NCBI GenBank assembly: GCA_026984795.1
Contig: JALSRK010000038.1
Coordinates: 62,001 to 126,000 of the forward strand
Source: Solibacteraceae bacterium
Lineage (GTDB): Bacteria; Acidobacteriota; Terriglobia; Bryobacterales; Bryobacteraceae
Direction of reading: 5' to 3'
Length of the DNA stretch: 64,000 bases
How positions within the stretch are numbered: the first letter of the stretch is position 1; each line of letters begins with the position of its first letter. Shown piece after piece: positions 1 through 9,591 of this stretch. Made by a program: the position numbers and the translations under genes. The notes under the pieces were generated by a model, which was given only the letters and a program-made list of their open reading frames with translations, ran no database searches and was not told the origin of the DNA.

Positions 1-1
1 G

Positions 2-385
2 GACGCTTACAACAAATTCGCCACGGATGTGCGTCCGGGCGGCATCGTCCTCATCGAGGAAGAACTCGTCCGGGTCAGCGAGATCCCGCCCGGGGTGAAG
101 ATCTGCGGCATCCCCGCCACCCGCCTCGCCGAGCAGATCGGCAAACGGCTGGTGCTCAATATCGTCATGGTGGGCTTCTTCGGCGCCGTTACGAAACTCA
201 TCGACCGCGAGGCGCTGCGCAAGGCCGTGGCCGATTCGGTGCCGCCCGGCACCACCGAGATGAACCTCCAGGCCTTTGACCGCGGTTACGAATACGGACT
301 GGAGAGCCGCTGCGCGGAGCAGTTGCCCGAAAGCCTCCCCGTCGAGCGCGGCCTTGAAGGACAGTTCGCCGGTTCGGAGTCCTGA
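2..385 (+). CDS. 2-oxoacid:ferredoxin oxidoreductase, gamma subunit (C-terminal part)
   Basis: The reading frame is open from the first bases of the window, so the gene is cut at its 5' end; about 127 residues remain. The surviving part (GIPATRLAEQIG, then LVLNIVMVGFFGAVTKLI) matches the end of the gamma domain of pyruvate/ketoisovalerate/indolepyruvate ferredoxin oxidoreductases. These enzymes oxidatively decarboxylate 2-oxoacids to acyl-CoA in the cytoplasm and pass electrons to ferredoxin. The gamma subunit carries no cofactor itself. Which 2-oxoacid is used cannot be told from this fragment; the alpha and beta subunits presumably lie upstream, outside the window. It is convergent with purH. 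Confidence 0.75.
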   Translation, partial: DAYNKFATDVRPGGIVLIEEELVRVSEIPPGVKICGIPATRLAEQIGKRLVLNIVMVGFFGAVTKLIDREALRKAVADSVPPGTTEMNLQAFDRGYEYGLESRCAEQLPESLPVERGLEGQFAGSES

Positions 386-472
386 CAAGCCGCGCGTCCC
401 CCGAACATCGCGCGCCGGCGCCTCCCGCGCCGCCTTTCCACGGGCCTTGCGGCCCGGCGCCGGCTGAGGCGC

Positions 473-2032
473 TTAGTGGCGGAAGTGCCGGAAGCCGGTG
501 AATACCATCGCCAGCCCCAGCCGGTTCGCCGCCTCGATTACCTCGGCGTCCCGCACCGAGCCGCCCGGCTGGATCACCGCTGTAATGCCGTGCCTGGCCG
601 CCTCCTCCACTCCGTCCGGGAACGGGAAGAAGGCGTCGGAGGCCATCACCGATCCATGCAGCGGCAGCACCGCCTTCATCGCTCCCACCTTCACCGCGTC
701 CACCCGGCTCATCTGGCCCGCCCCGGCCGCGATCAGCCGCCCCGGCTCGGCGTAGACGATTGCGTTCGATTTCACGTGCTTCACCACCTTCCAGCCGAAC
801 TCGAGCGCCCGCCATTCCTCCTCGCTCGGCTGCCGCTCGGAGACCACTTTCGCCTCTTGCCGCTCGAGCTTCCTGTCGTCTTCGGTCTGGGCCAGCAGCC
901 CGCCGCTGATCGACTTCACCACCAGCCCCTTCGCCGCCGGCCTGGCCACCCGCACCAGCCGCAAGTTCTTCTTCTTCGTCAGGATCTCCAGCGCCTCCTC
1001 ACTGAACTCCGGCGCCGCGATCGCCTCGATGAACGTCTTGGCGATCTCCGCCGCGGTGGCCCCGTCCAGGGAGCGGTTGAACGCCAGCACCCCGCCGAAG
1101 GCTGAGATCGGATCGGCCTCGAAGGCCCGCCGGTAGCTCTCGGCCAGTTCCTCGTGCTCGGCGCAACCGCACGGGTTCGTGTGCTTGATGACCACCGAGG
1201 CCGGGGCCTCGAACTCGTTCACCAGTTGCCAGGCCGCGTCCAGATCCACCAGGTTGTTGAACGAGAGCTCCTTGCCGTGCAGCTTCTCGCCGCCGGCGAT
1301 GCCCCCCGCCTCCTCGGCCGCGTACAGCGCCGCCGACTGGTGCGGGTTCTCTCCGTAGCGCAGGCTCAGCCGCCGCGGCGCCTGAATGTCGAGCGCCGCC
1401 GGCAGCTCGCCTTCCGGCTCGTCGCGGAACTCTCCGTCCACCATCGAGATCCGCGCCAGCCGCCGGGTGATCGCCCGGTCATAGGCGGCCGTGAGGGCAA
1501 ACGCCTTCTTGGCCAGTTGCCAGTGCGTGGCCGGCGTCAACTCCTTCTTGGCTTCCAGCTCGGCCAGGATCGCCGGGTAGTCGGCCGGCGAGGTCACCAC
1601 CGCCACGTCCTGCCAGTTCTTGGCCGCCGCCCGGATCATCGTCGGCCCGCCGATGTCGATGTTCTCGATCAGCTCGGCCACCGTGGCCGCCGGCTTCGCC
1701 GCCACCTTCTCGAAGGCGTAGAGGTTCACCACCACCATATCGATCGCCGGAATGCCGTGCTCGGCCAGCGCCTGCATGTGCTCGGGCTTCGACCGCAGCG
1801 CCAGAATGCCCCCCGCGATCCGGGGATGGATCGTCTTCACCCGCCCGTCGAGCATCTCCGGAAAGCCGGTGACCTCGGCCACGTCCTGGACTTCCACGCC
1901 CGCCTCCCGCAAGAGCCGGGCCGTGCCTCCCGTCGATAGGATCTCGACGCCGAGCCGCCGGAGTCCCTGGGCGAACTCGGCGACGCCGGATTTGTCCGTT
2001 ACACTGATCAGCGCGCGTTGAATGAGTGCCAT
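473..2032 (-). CDS. purH: Bifunctional AICAR transformylase / IMP cyclohydrolase
   Basis: This 519-residue protein has the normal PurH length and both domains. Residues 1 to about 150 form the MGS-like IMP cyclohydrolase domain (start ALISVTDKSG, then STGGTARLL and KTIHPRIAGGIL). The rest is the AICAR formyltransferase domain, with RYGENPHQ and the catalytic Lys-His of KHTNPCGC near residue 270. It catalyses the last two steps of de novo IMP synthesis using 10-formyltetrahydrofolate, in the cytoplasm. No Shine-Dalgarno is seen; a CACAAT hexamer ends eight bases before the ATG, so the message may be nearly leaderless. It runs divergently from the isocitrate dehydrogenase gene. Confidence 0.96.
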   Translation of the reverse strand: MALIQRALISVTDKSGVAEFAQGLRRLGVEILSTGGTARLLREAGVEVQDVAEVTGFPEMLDGRVKTIHPRIAGGILALRSKPEHMQALAEHGIPAIDMVVVNLYAFEKVAAKPAATVAELIENIDIGGPTMIRAAAKNWQDVAVVTSPADYPAILAELEAKKELTPATHWQLAKKAFALTAAYDRAITRRLARISMVDGEFRDEPEGELPAALDIQAPRRLSLRYGENPHQSAALYAAEEAGGIAGGEKLHGKELSFNNLVDLDAAWQLVNEFEAPASVVIKHTNPCGCAEHEELAESYRRAFEADPISAFGGVLAFNRSLDGATAAEIAKTFIEAIAAPEFSEEALEILTKKKNLRLVRVARPAAKGLVVKSISGGLLAQTEDDRKLERQEAKVVSERQPSEEEWRALEFGWKVVKHVKSNAIVYAEPGRLIAAGAGQMSRVDAVKVGAMKAVLPLHGSVMASDAFFPFPDGVEEAARHGITAVIQPGGSVRDAEVIEAANRLGLAMVFTGFRHFRH

Positions 2033-2115
2033 GAGACTTCATTGTGCCACACGCGCCCGTCCGCCAACCTCATGATTCCGGGAGGCTTCACCGCATTCGC
2101 CTACAATGGAGGCTT

Positions 2116-3120
2116 ATGCCCCACCGCGTCACCTTGATCCCCGGCGACGGCATCGGCCCGGAAGTCGCCGAGGCCGCCGTCCGCGTCCTGGAAGCCACCG
2201 GCGTTCCCATCGAGTGGGAGCGCGTCGAGCTGAACGAAGAGATGATCCTGGCCGCCGGCGGCCGCATCCCCGAGCCCGTGCTCGCTTCGCTCCACCGCAC
2301 CCTTGTGGGCCTCAAAGGCCCCGTCACCACCCCCGTCGCCGGCGGCTTCCGCAGCCTCAACGTCCAGCTCCGCAAGGCCCTGGACCTCTATGCCAACGTC
2401 CGCCCCGTCCGCCGGCTCCCTGGGCTGAAGACGCGCTACCAGGACACCCCCATCGACATCATCATCTTCCGCGAGAACACCGAGGACCTCTACTCCGGCC
2501 TCGAGAACGAAGTCGTCGACGGCGTCGTCACCAGCCTCAAAGTCATCACCCGCCGCGCCTCCACCCGCATCGCCCGCTATGCCTTTCAGTACGCCCGCAA
2601 GCTCGGCCGCAAGAAGATCACCGCCATCCACAAGGCCAACATCATGAAGCTCGGCGACGGACTCTTCCTGGAGTGCTGCCGCCAGGTGGCCCAGGACTTC
2701 GAAGAAATTCAATATACCGAGCTGATCGTCGACAATGCCGCCATGCAGCTCGTCATGCGCCCCGAGCAGTTCGATATCCTGCTGATGCCCAACCTCTACG
2801 GCGACATCATCTCGGATCTCGCCGCCGGCCTCGTCGGCGGCCTCGGCATCGTCCCCGGAGCCAACATGGGCGACGAGCATGCCGTCTTCGAGGCCGTCCA
2901 CGGCAGCGCCCCCGACATCGCCGGCCGGGGCGTCGCCAACCCCACCGCCTTGCTCCAGTCGGCCGTCCTGATGCTTCTGCACCTCGGCGAGGAAGCCGCC
3001 GCCATGCGCATCGAGCGGGCGCTCGAGGCCGTCCATTCGGAAGGCAAACATCTGACCCGGGATCTCGGCGGCTCGGCCACCACCCGGGAGTTCACCACTG
3101 CGGTGATCGAAAAGCTCTGA
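2116..3120 (+). CDS. Isocitrate dehydrogenase, NAD-type (isocitrate/isopropylmalate dehydrogenase family)
   Basis: The 334-residue protein belongs to the decarboxylating beta-hydroxyacid dehydrogenases. It opens with [13 protein letters not shown]; the substrate loop [20 protein letters not shown] lies near residue 80, [12 protein letters not shown] near 119-130, the catalytic Lys in AIHKANIMK near 173, and the metal-binding Asp residues in [10 protein letters not shown] near 230-234. These sequences resemble NAD-dependent isocitrate dehydrogenases of the mitochondrial IDH3/Thermus kind more than LeuB; homoisocitrate or isopropylmalate dehydrogenase is the alternative. It would supply 2-oxoglutarate in the TCA cycle. 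ATG 2116 was chosen because the homologous N-terminus starts there; GGAGG sits three bases upstream, and TACAAT ends eight bases upstream. Confidence 0.88.
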   Translation: MPHRVTLIPGDGIGPEVAEAAVRVLEATGVPIEWERVELNEEMILAAGGRIPEPVLASLHRTLVGLKGPVTTPVAGGFRSLNVQLRKALDLYANVRPVRRLPGLKTRYQDTPIDIIIFRENTEDLYSGLENEVVDGVVTSLKVITRRASTRIARYAFQYARKLGRKKITAIHKANIMKLGDGLFLECCRQVAQDFEEIQYTELIVDNAAMQLVMRPEQFDILLMPNLYGDIISDLAAGLVGGLGIVPGANMGDEHAVFEAVHGSAPDIAGRGVANPTALLQSAVLMLLHLGEEAAAMRIERALEAVHSEGKHLTRDLGGSATTREFTTAVIEKL

Positions 3121-3144
3121 GACCCGCCGCCGCGGCTGCAAACG

Positions 3145-3173
3145 AAAAAAGCTCCCGGCACGCGGCCGGGAGC
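3145..3173 (-). terminator. Rho-independent terminator of gap
   Basis: Read on the minus strand, a perfect 9-bp stem (GCTCCCGGC with GCCGGGAGC, five-base loop) is followed directly by six Ts. It lies about 29 bases after the gap stop codon, in the convergent gap with the isocitrate dehydrogenase gene. Confidence 0.88.
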
Positions 3174-3201
3174 CCGTGATCGAGGAAACTCTCGAAAACC
3201 C

Positions 3202-4286
<1,085 letters not shown>

Positions 4287-4343
4287 TGTCCTCTATCTGG
4301 CGGAAGACCGGGATGCGGATGGCCGGCTGTAGCCCTCGCGGGT

Positions 4344-5159
4344 TCACTTGGGGACCGGCAGCTCCGGCATCGTGCTCCCGCCCAGGCCCCCGTAGGCCTC
4401 CCTGACGCGAACCACCTTGTTGCCCCGAAATGTTACAAATGTCACTTTACCCGGCGGCGTCCCGTAGATCCAGTCCTCGTACTCCACGCCGTTCTTCTTT
4501 TCCCGGACCTTGCGGTTCGGCTTGCCCAATGCGATCAACACTGCATCCCGGTCCATCCCCTCAATGGCCCGCTGCTCCTTGATCGCCGCCTGCACGGGCT
4601 CGGGCAACGACTCGATGTACTGTTCCGTCGCCGACCGTTTCTCGAAATCGAGCAGGGGCTTCAGCATCTCCTTGATCTGCTGCGCGTCCAGTTCCGGCAC
4701 GCCCTCAGGGAAGATCAGCGCGATGCTCGTCCCCACCGGATTCGCCCGGATCGCGCTCGTCCCGCCGATCGGCGTCATCGTCCCGCCGACGCCTCCGCCC
4801 ACCTGGATGCGCTGCCACCATTTCCGGCCGCCTTTGAAGCCTCCATTGATCTCCAGGATCAGCCGCTTGCGCTCGAACTTGATCTTGGTGATCTGCACCA
4901 GGTCCCCCATCTGCGCCGCCGGGCCCCACTCCTGGTGCGCATCGCTCCACACTTCCAAGTCCGACTTGCCTGTCTCCGGATAGAAGGGCAGCGGCTTCTT
5001 CGACCGCGGCAGGCTCACCTTCGCCGTCGCGTACTCCGCCGTCAGGTCCCGCGTCAGCGCAATCCGCTCATCCACCGAGTACCGGTACTCTCTGGCCGCG
5101 GCGGCGACCGGCGCCAACGCCAGTATCGCTACCGCCGCCGCTCGAGCCCGCCGTCTCAT
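4344..5159 (-). CDS. Secreted protein of unknown function
   Basis: This 271-residue protein starts with a signal peptide (MRRRARAAAVAILALAPVAAAA), so it is exported. I do not recognise the family. The middle is mixed polar sequence with a Gly-rich stretch (QVGGGVGGTMTPIGG). The C-terminal 70 residues (GMDRDAVLIALGKPNRKVRE, then YEDWIYGTPPGKVTFVTF) resemble the SmpA/BamE-like fold in which a short signature measures outer-membrane lipoprotein folding, but there is no lipobox. Start ATG 5159 has AAGGAGGG just upstream and overlaps the stop of the CPBP protease gene as ATGA, so the two genes are translationally coupled. Confidence 0.7.
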   Translation of the reverse strand: MRRRARAAAVAILALAPVAAAAREYRYSVDERIALTRDLTAEYATAKVSLPRSKKPLPFYPETGKSDLEVWSDAHQEWGPAAQMGDLVQITKIKFERKRLILEINGGFKGGRKWWQRIQVGGGVGGTMTPIGGTSAIRANPVGTSIALIFPEGVPELDAQQIKEMLKPLLDFEKRSATEQYIESLPEPVQAAIKEQRAIEGMDRDAVLIALGKPNRKVREKKNGVEYEDWIYGTPPGKVTFVTFRGNKVVRVREAYGGLGGSTMPELPVPK

Positions 5160-5986
5160 GTGCCCTCCTTGGGAGGCCTGACCAGATAGGCCTCCTGGCC
5201 CTCGATGGGAGCTTTCCATAGATAGACGGCCAGCACTCCCAAAACGGTACTGGTCATCAGGCCGCCCTCCGGTCCGTAAGCGCCCCCACTCCATAGTTCG
5301 CTCACGTGCCACTCCAGGGCATAGCCCGTCACCCCCATTTTAAATCCGCTCAAGTTGGCTCCGAGCATCGGCAGCGCCCAGTTCCAGCCGAAGTGCAGCC
5401 CTACCGGCAGCCACAGATCCCCGCTGCGCAGGAACGCCACCCCCAGGATCACCCCCCAGCCGGCGGTGTTGGCGATAGCCAGGAAGGTGGAGTTCTGGTT
5501 CGCCGTGTGCGCCAGCGCGAACAGCAGGCTCACCGGCAGAATCGTCGCGAACGGCCCCGCCACCCGCAGCAGCACCTGGAAGCCATAGCCGCGGAACAGC
5601 ATCTCCTCGCCGAAGGCTCCGAACAACAGAATGATCGTGACGAACAGCACCGCCGGCCACCCACCCGCATATTCAGGATCAGGGCGCATACGGGCGATCC
5701 CGGTCGCCAGCGCTGGAACGATTACGAAACAGGCCGCCCCGCAACCCCCGATGACCCCCACGATCAGGTTCTGCCGCGAAGCCCGTGTCCACCCCAAGCC
5801 GATGTCCGCCAGCCGCCCCCGCTCGTAGATGCGCAGCACCAGGGCGTTCGCCACCGCCGCGGCGGTGAATGTGCCGAGAACCGATCCCACCAGATAGCCC
5901 GCCACCGGCGCCATCAGCACCGGGAACACGAACAGTCCGACCACCGCCAGGAAAGCGAACAGGCCCACCCGGAGCAGCAGGCTCAT
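5156..5986 (-). CDS. CPBP family intramembrane glutamic protease (CAAX-protease-like)
   Basis: This polytopic membrane protein of about 276 residues has the CPBP/Abi signature: the Glu-Glu-x3-Arg motif in FGEEMLFRGYGF (near residues 127-132), a His in FALAHTANQN and another in GLHFGWNW. Family members are intramembrane proteases related to eukaryotic Rce1; bacterial substrates are mostly unknown. ATG 5986 was preferred because GGAG lies five bases upstream; an ATG at 6013 would add nine residues without a ribosome site. It overlaps the following secreted-protein gene by four bases, which suggests a two-gene operon. Confidence 0.85.
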   Translation of the reverse strand: MSLLLRVGLFAFLAVVGLFVFPVLMAPVAGYLVGSVLGTFTAAAVANALVLRIYERGRLADIGLGWTRASRQNLIVGVIGGCGAACFVIVPALATGIARMRPDPEYAGGWPAVLFVTIILLFGAFGEEMLFRGYGFQVLLRVAGPFATILPVSLLFALAHTANQNSTFLAIANTAGWGVILGVAFLRSGDLWLPVGLHFGWNWALPMLGANLSGFKMGVTGYALEWHVSELWSGGAYGPEGGLMTSTVLGVLAVYLWKAPIEGQEAYLVRPPKEGT

Positions 5987-6245
5987 CGTGGCTCCGGACT
6001 TCGCCGATCCCATGCAAGCATCTTACTGGCTGCCGGCCGCTGTCCGCAGACCCGGCGCCAGGCGGCTCCCCGCTCCACTCAGCAGAGATGTCCAGCCATG
6101 GTCCCGCGAGGGTAGAATGTTGGTTAGGGTCTTTTAAGGCGCGAAACTGAGATCGTCCCGAGTACGGATTCCCGGCGGTACTAAGCAAATTTTGCACTCC
6201 GGCTCCAGCTAATTGTTTCCCGCCCGAGGACCGATAGTTGGGTGT

Positions 6246-6614
6246 ATGCAGGACAGACGCGCTGAACCGAGAATGCTGTGCGCCGATCTTGTAGATGTCG
6301 AGTGGCGCGACAAGACCGGTCGCACCCGCCGCACCGTCGCCAATCTCGAGGATATCTCTCTGTCCGGCGCCTGCCTGCAGATGGATGTGCCCGTGACGCT
6401 GCATACCCATGTTCGGATCAGCTACCCCGGCGGCGAACTCCTCGGGCGCGTCCGTTACTGCGTCTTCCGTGAGATCGGCTATTTTCTCGGCGTGGAGTTC
6501 GATCCCGGCTCGAAGTGGTCCCAGGAAGAGTTCCAGCCCATGCACCTGCTCGATCCTCGGCGTCTGGTGGCCCGCGATAAGCGGGAAGAAGACAACCCAC
6601 GGCTCATGCACTGA
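6246..6614 (+). CDS. PilZ domain protein
   Basis: This 122-residue single-domain protein has the PilZ pattern: the Arg-rich start QDRRAEPRM (RxxxR), then DISLSGACLQM (D/NxSxxG) and a C-terminal barrel strand (REIGYFLGVEFDPGS). PilZ domains bind cyclic di-GMP and act as adaptors for motility, exopolysaccharide or gene control. Here the first motif has the spacing of the binding signature, so c-di-GMP binding is plausible but not proved. No partner gene is adjacent. Start ATG 6246 has no clear ribosome site; an in-frame ATG at 6213 would add 11 residues. Confidence 0.8.
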   Translation: MQDRRAEPRMLCADLVDVEWRDKTGRTRRTVANLEDISLSGACLQMDVPVTLHTHVRISYPGGELLGRVRYCVFREIGYFLGVEFDPGSKWSQEEFQPMHLLDPRRLVARDKREEDNPRLMH

Positions 6615-6724
6615 TTCCGGGTCCACACCCCCCGGCTCCTGTCCCGCCCCCTCCTTCCCGACACCGGTGCGTTCCGCATAAGCTCGACGCTCGGCGGCCC
6701 TTCCACGTCCCCAGCCTCGACTCG

Positions 6725-7666
6725 TCAGCCCCCTCGACTCCGTAGTGAACCGCGCCGCCGCTCCCCCGCGAAGTGGTCCCAGCCGCCGGCTTCCAGCGGA
6801 GAACCGAAGAACTCCACCGCCCCGGGCTCGCCCCGGACGATCGTCCCGATCCGGGTCAGCGGCACCCCCCGGTGGCGCGAAGGGATCTTCAGCCGCGGGG
6901 GCGCGGTGAACAACAGCTCGTAATCCTCCCCCCCATGAAGGGCCTGCTCGAGACCGGCCCCGTGAAACACCGGCAGCGGCCGATCCACCACTGCCGCCAC
7001 ACCGGACTCTTTGGCCAGCCGATGCAAATCCGTCGAGAGCCCGTCGCTCAAGTCCATCGCCGCCTTCACTCCCAATCGGCGCAGGTACCGGCCCAACTCC
7101 AGCCGCGGCTCCGGCCGCAAATGCCGCTTCCAGGCCGCCCCGCGGCGCGTCTGGAGCCCCAAGGCCGAGCCTCCCAACTCCCCCGACACGTAGATCGCCT
7201 GCCCGGGCCGCGCCCGGTCCCTCCGCATCGCGCCGCCCTTCGGAACGGTCCCCAGCACCACCACGTCGCAGCCGGTCTCGGGCCCCTTCGCCAGGTCCCC
7301 GCCGATCACCGCCGTCCCCGTCCGCCGCGCCAGCTCCAGCAGACCGGCGTAGAAGCGCTTCACCCACCCCGGCCCGGCGCCGGCGCCCAGGCTCAGCGAG
7401 ATCAAACAGAACCGCGGTCGCCCGCCCATCGCCGCGATGTCGCTCAACCCGCGGCACAAGGCCCGGCGCCCGGCGTCGAAGGCCGGGCACGAGTCCGCCT
7501 CGAAATGGACCCCCTCGAGGAACAGATCTGTCGTCGCCAGCCAGTCCTCCGCCGCCCCCGCCGGGCGCAGGATCGCGCAGTCGTCGCCCGCCCCGCGGAT
7601 CAGCCGCGCTCCGCCCCCCGCCGGGAGCCACTCCCGAATGCGCTCCAGCAACTCGAGTTCGTTCAC
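6725..7666 (-). CDS. thiL: Thiamine-monophosphate kinase
   Basis: This 313-residue protein phosphorylates thiamine monophosphate to thiamine pyrophosphate, the last step of cofactor synthesis. N-terminal GAGDDCAIL, then TTDLFLEGVHFEA, GLSDIAAMGGRPR and KAAMDLSDGLSTDL are the family's ATP/Mg and substrate motifs, and HGGEDYELLF is the C-terminal motif. GTG 7666 was chosen because ELELLERIREWL matches the usual N-terminus and AGGTGGG lies upstream; the longer reading from 7843 is Arg/Gly-rich and unlike the family. The gene is divergent from the tmRNA gene. Confidence 0.92.
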   Translation of the reverse strand: MNELELLERIREWLPAGGGARLIRGAGDDCAILRPAGAAEDWLATTDLFLEGVHFEADSCPAFDAGRRALCRGLSDIAAMGGRPRFCLISLSLGAGAGPGWVKRFYAGLLELARRTGTAVIGGDLAKGPETGCDVVVLGTVPKGGAMRRDRARPGQAIYVSGELGGSALGLQTRRGAAWKRHLRPEPRLELGRYLRRLGVKAAMDLSDGLSTDLHRLAKESGVAAVVDRPLPVFHGAGLEQALHGGEDYELLFTAPPRLKIPSRHRGVPLTRIGTIVRGEPGAVEFFGSPLEAGGWDHFAGERRRGSLRSRGG

Positions 7667-7820
7667 CCGCAGCCCACCTATCGTTGTCAGACTACCCCAA
7701 CCCCGGCCCCGGGCGCGCCACTGCTTCGTCTTCCCGGTTCCTCCGTCCCAACTGGTCGAGTCCCCGGGAGACCTGCGGCGGTTCACTGCGCCTCCGTGCA
7801 CCGGATTGGGCGAAGGCGGG

Positions 7821-7829
7821 TGATAGAAT
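7821..7829 (+). promoter_or_regulatory. Extended -10 element upstream of tmRNA
   Basis: The sequence TGATAGAAT fits an extended -10 element (TGn plus hexamer TAGAAT at 7824-7829). It ends 30 bases before the mature 5' end of tmRNA, which fits a precursor later trimmed by RNase P. No convincing -35 box was found. Confidence 0.45.
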
Positions 7830-7859
7830 AGAAGTAGCCACAAGGTCTAGTCCGTTGCC

Positions 7860-8211
7860 GGGGGCGTAACGGCTTCGACGGGACTGGATTGGCGTTGAGA
7901 GGCGTGCCGGGTTCCGGGCGCCCGTAAAACGACCGGAACAAAAACAACTGCCAACACGCAGTTTGCTTACGCCGCCTAATTGAAGGCGGCCGCCCCGGCC
8001 GGCGGGCCCGTACGCCGGTCAGCGGGCGTCGCATCGCGGGCTTGGGCCCAAGGCTTCGGTCCGGAGCCGCAAGCCGACAACCAATCGGACTAGGTTGCCG
8101 CTCTTCTTGCCGGTTCTGAGGCGGCAGCCGAAACTTGGGAACCGGATACGCACGTAGGCTCTCAACGGCGGACTTTCCCGGACGCGGGTTCGACTCCCGC
8201 CGCCTCCACCA
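7860..8211 (+). ncRNA. ssrA: Transfer-messenger RNA
   Basis: The 5' end GGGGGCGTAACGGCTTCGAC and the 3' end GGTTCGACTCCCGCC...CCACCA form the tRNA-like acceptor and T arm: GGGGGCG pairs with CGCCTCC, and CCA is encoded at 8209-8211. The length of about 352 bases is normal. The resume codon is most likely GCC at 7950, giving the tag A-N-T-Q-F-A-Y-A-A followed by TAA at 7977-7979. tmRNA with SmpB rescues stalled ribosomes and marks the truncated product for proteolysis; the hydrophobic AYAA end is a typical ClpXP-type degron. Confidence 0.96.
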
Positions 8212-8356
8212 CCTGCTCTCTCACGGGGCTCTTCGCCATGGGGACCCCTGCCCAGGAGTAAGCGCGCCGGGAGCCGTCTGCCGGCGCTCTAGGCAGGCGG
8301 ACGATCCCCGGGGTGTCCCGGAAGCCCCAGCCTCCGCAAACTGCTAGAATCCCCCC

Positions 8357-9559
8357 ATGACCCGCAGGTACTGGCTGGCGGCGGCGAGCGCTGTAGTCGT
8401 CACTCCTGGTTTGCGCGCCGTACCGAAGGAAGCGGCGGCGGTGCGGGCGAGGAGACTGGAGGTTTTCCAGGTCCGCGTGAACCGTCTGGGCAACTGGGTG
8501 CTGTTCCGGTTGCACACCGATGCCGGGCTCTCCGGTCTCGGCGACGCTTCCCACGGGAGCCGCGACGATCTCCGGATCGCCCGTCTGGGACGAGAGCTTC
8601 TCGGCGCTTTCGGCAAACACGGCATTTTCGATATCGAGTACCTGCGGCGGATTGCTCATCCCCGGGTGAAGGAATTGGGAAGACCGGCGGCGGTAGCCTT
8701 GGGAGGGCTGGAACAATGTTTGTGGGATCTTCAGGGCAAGGCGCTGGGCGTGCCGGTCTACCAGCTCTTCGGGGGAGCGCTCCGGCGGAAGATCCGCTGC
8801 TATGCCAACATCAACCGCTCGACACAAGACCGCACTCCGGCCGGCTTCGCCCGCATGGCGGAGAAGGCCGCCCGCGCAGGCTTCGACGCGGTGAAGCTTG
8901 CGCCGTTCGATGGCATGGCGCGGCTGAGTGCGCCGCCGGAGCAGTTCGAGCGCGATACCCGGCGGGGCATCGAGTGCATTGCCGCCGTGCGCCAGACGGT
9001 GGGTCCCGGCGTGGACGTGTTGGTGGATGCGCACAATCACTTCGATCTGGAAAGAGGGTTGGATCTGGCGCGGCGCCTCGAGCCTTACCGGCTCTTCTGG
9101 CTGGAGGAGGTCTCGCGGGATCTGGAAGCGCTGGCGGCGGTCAACCGCGCGGCGGCCATGCCGACAGCCGGGGGAGAGTCGATCTTCGGCGTCCAGGGTT
9201 TCCACACGTACCTGGGGGCGGACCCAGTGGATATCTTGATGCCGGACATCAAGTACTGCGGCGGGATGCTCGAGTTGAAGAAGATCGCCGCGATGGCCGA
9301 AGGGGCGGGGCTGCCGGTGGCGCCGCACGGTGTGGCCAGCCCGGTGGGCCATTTGGCCGCCGCCCACGTAGCGGCGTCGCTGCCGAACTTCTCGATCCTC
9401 GAGTACTCATACGGCGAGGTCCCGTGGCGGGCCGAGCTCGTGGAACCGCCGGAGCCGATCGAGCAGGGACGGCTCCGCCTCCCGAATCAACCCGGTATCG
9501 GTTGTGAACTGAACGAGAAAACGCTCCTGAGAGTGGCGTCCAAACTTCTGTCTGCGTGA
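8357..9559 (+). CDS. Enolase-superfamily enzyme (mandelate racemase / muconate lactonizing group), exported
   Basis: This 400-residue protein has a short hydrophobic leader after Arg-Arg (MTRRYWLAAASAVVVTPGL), so it may be exported. The capping domain is followed by the barrel: Lys in FDAVKLAPFD (near 180), metal ligand Asp in LVDAHNHF (near 224), then WLEE (near 250), GGES (near 276) and the base-side His in VAPHG (near 325). An Asp-x-His barrel motif and late His are known from sugar-acid dehydratases such as galactonate dehydratase, so an acid-sugar dehydratase is likely; the substrate is unknown. TAGAAT ends six bases before the ATG and no ribosome site is seen. Confidence 0.85.
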   Translation: MTRRYWLAAASAVVVTPGLRAVPKEAAAVRARRLEVFQVRVNRLGNWVLFRLHTDAGLSGLGDASHGSRDDLRIARLGRELLGAFGKHGIFDIEYLRRIAHPRVKELGRPAAVALGGLEQCLWDLQGKALGVPVYQLFGGALRRKIRCYANINRSTQDRTPAGFARMAEKAARAGFDAVKLAPFDGMARLSAPPEQFERDTRRGIECIAAVRQTVGPGVDVLVDAHNHFDLERGLDLARRLEPYRLFWLEEVSRDLEALAAVNRAAAMPTAGGESIFGVQGFHTYLGADPVDILMPDIKYCGGMLELKKIAAMAEGAGLPVAPHGVASPVGHLAAAHVAASLPNFSILEYSYGEVPWRAELVEPPEPIEQGRLRLPNQPGIGCELNEKTLLRVASKLLSA

Positions 9560-9591
9560 AAGAGGGGCATTGTCGTGCCCGCTGATTGGAG

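Noticed and set aside
8135-8347. Open frame across the 3' part of tmRNA
   Set aside because: It overlaps the tRNA-like domain of ssrA and has no homology or ribosome site.
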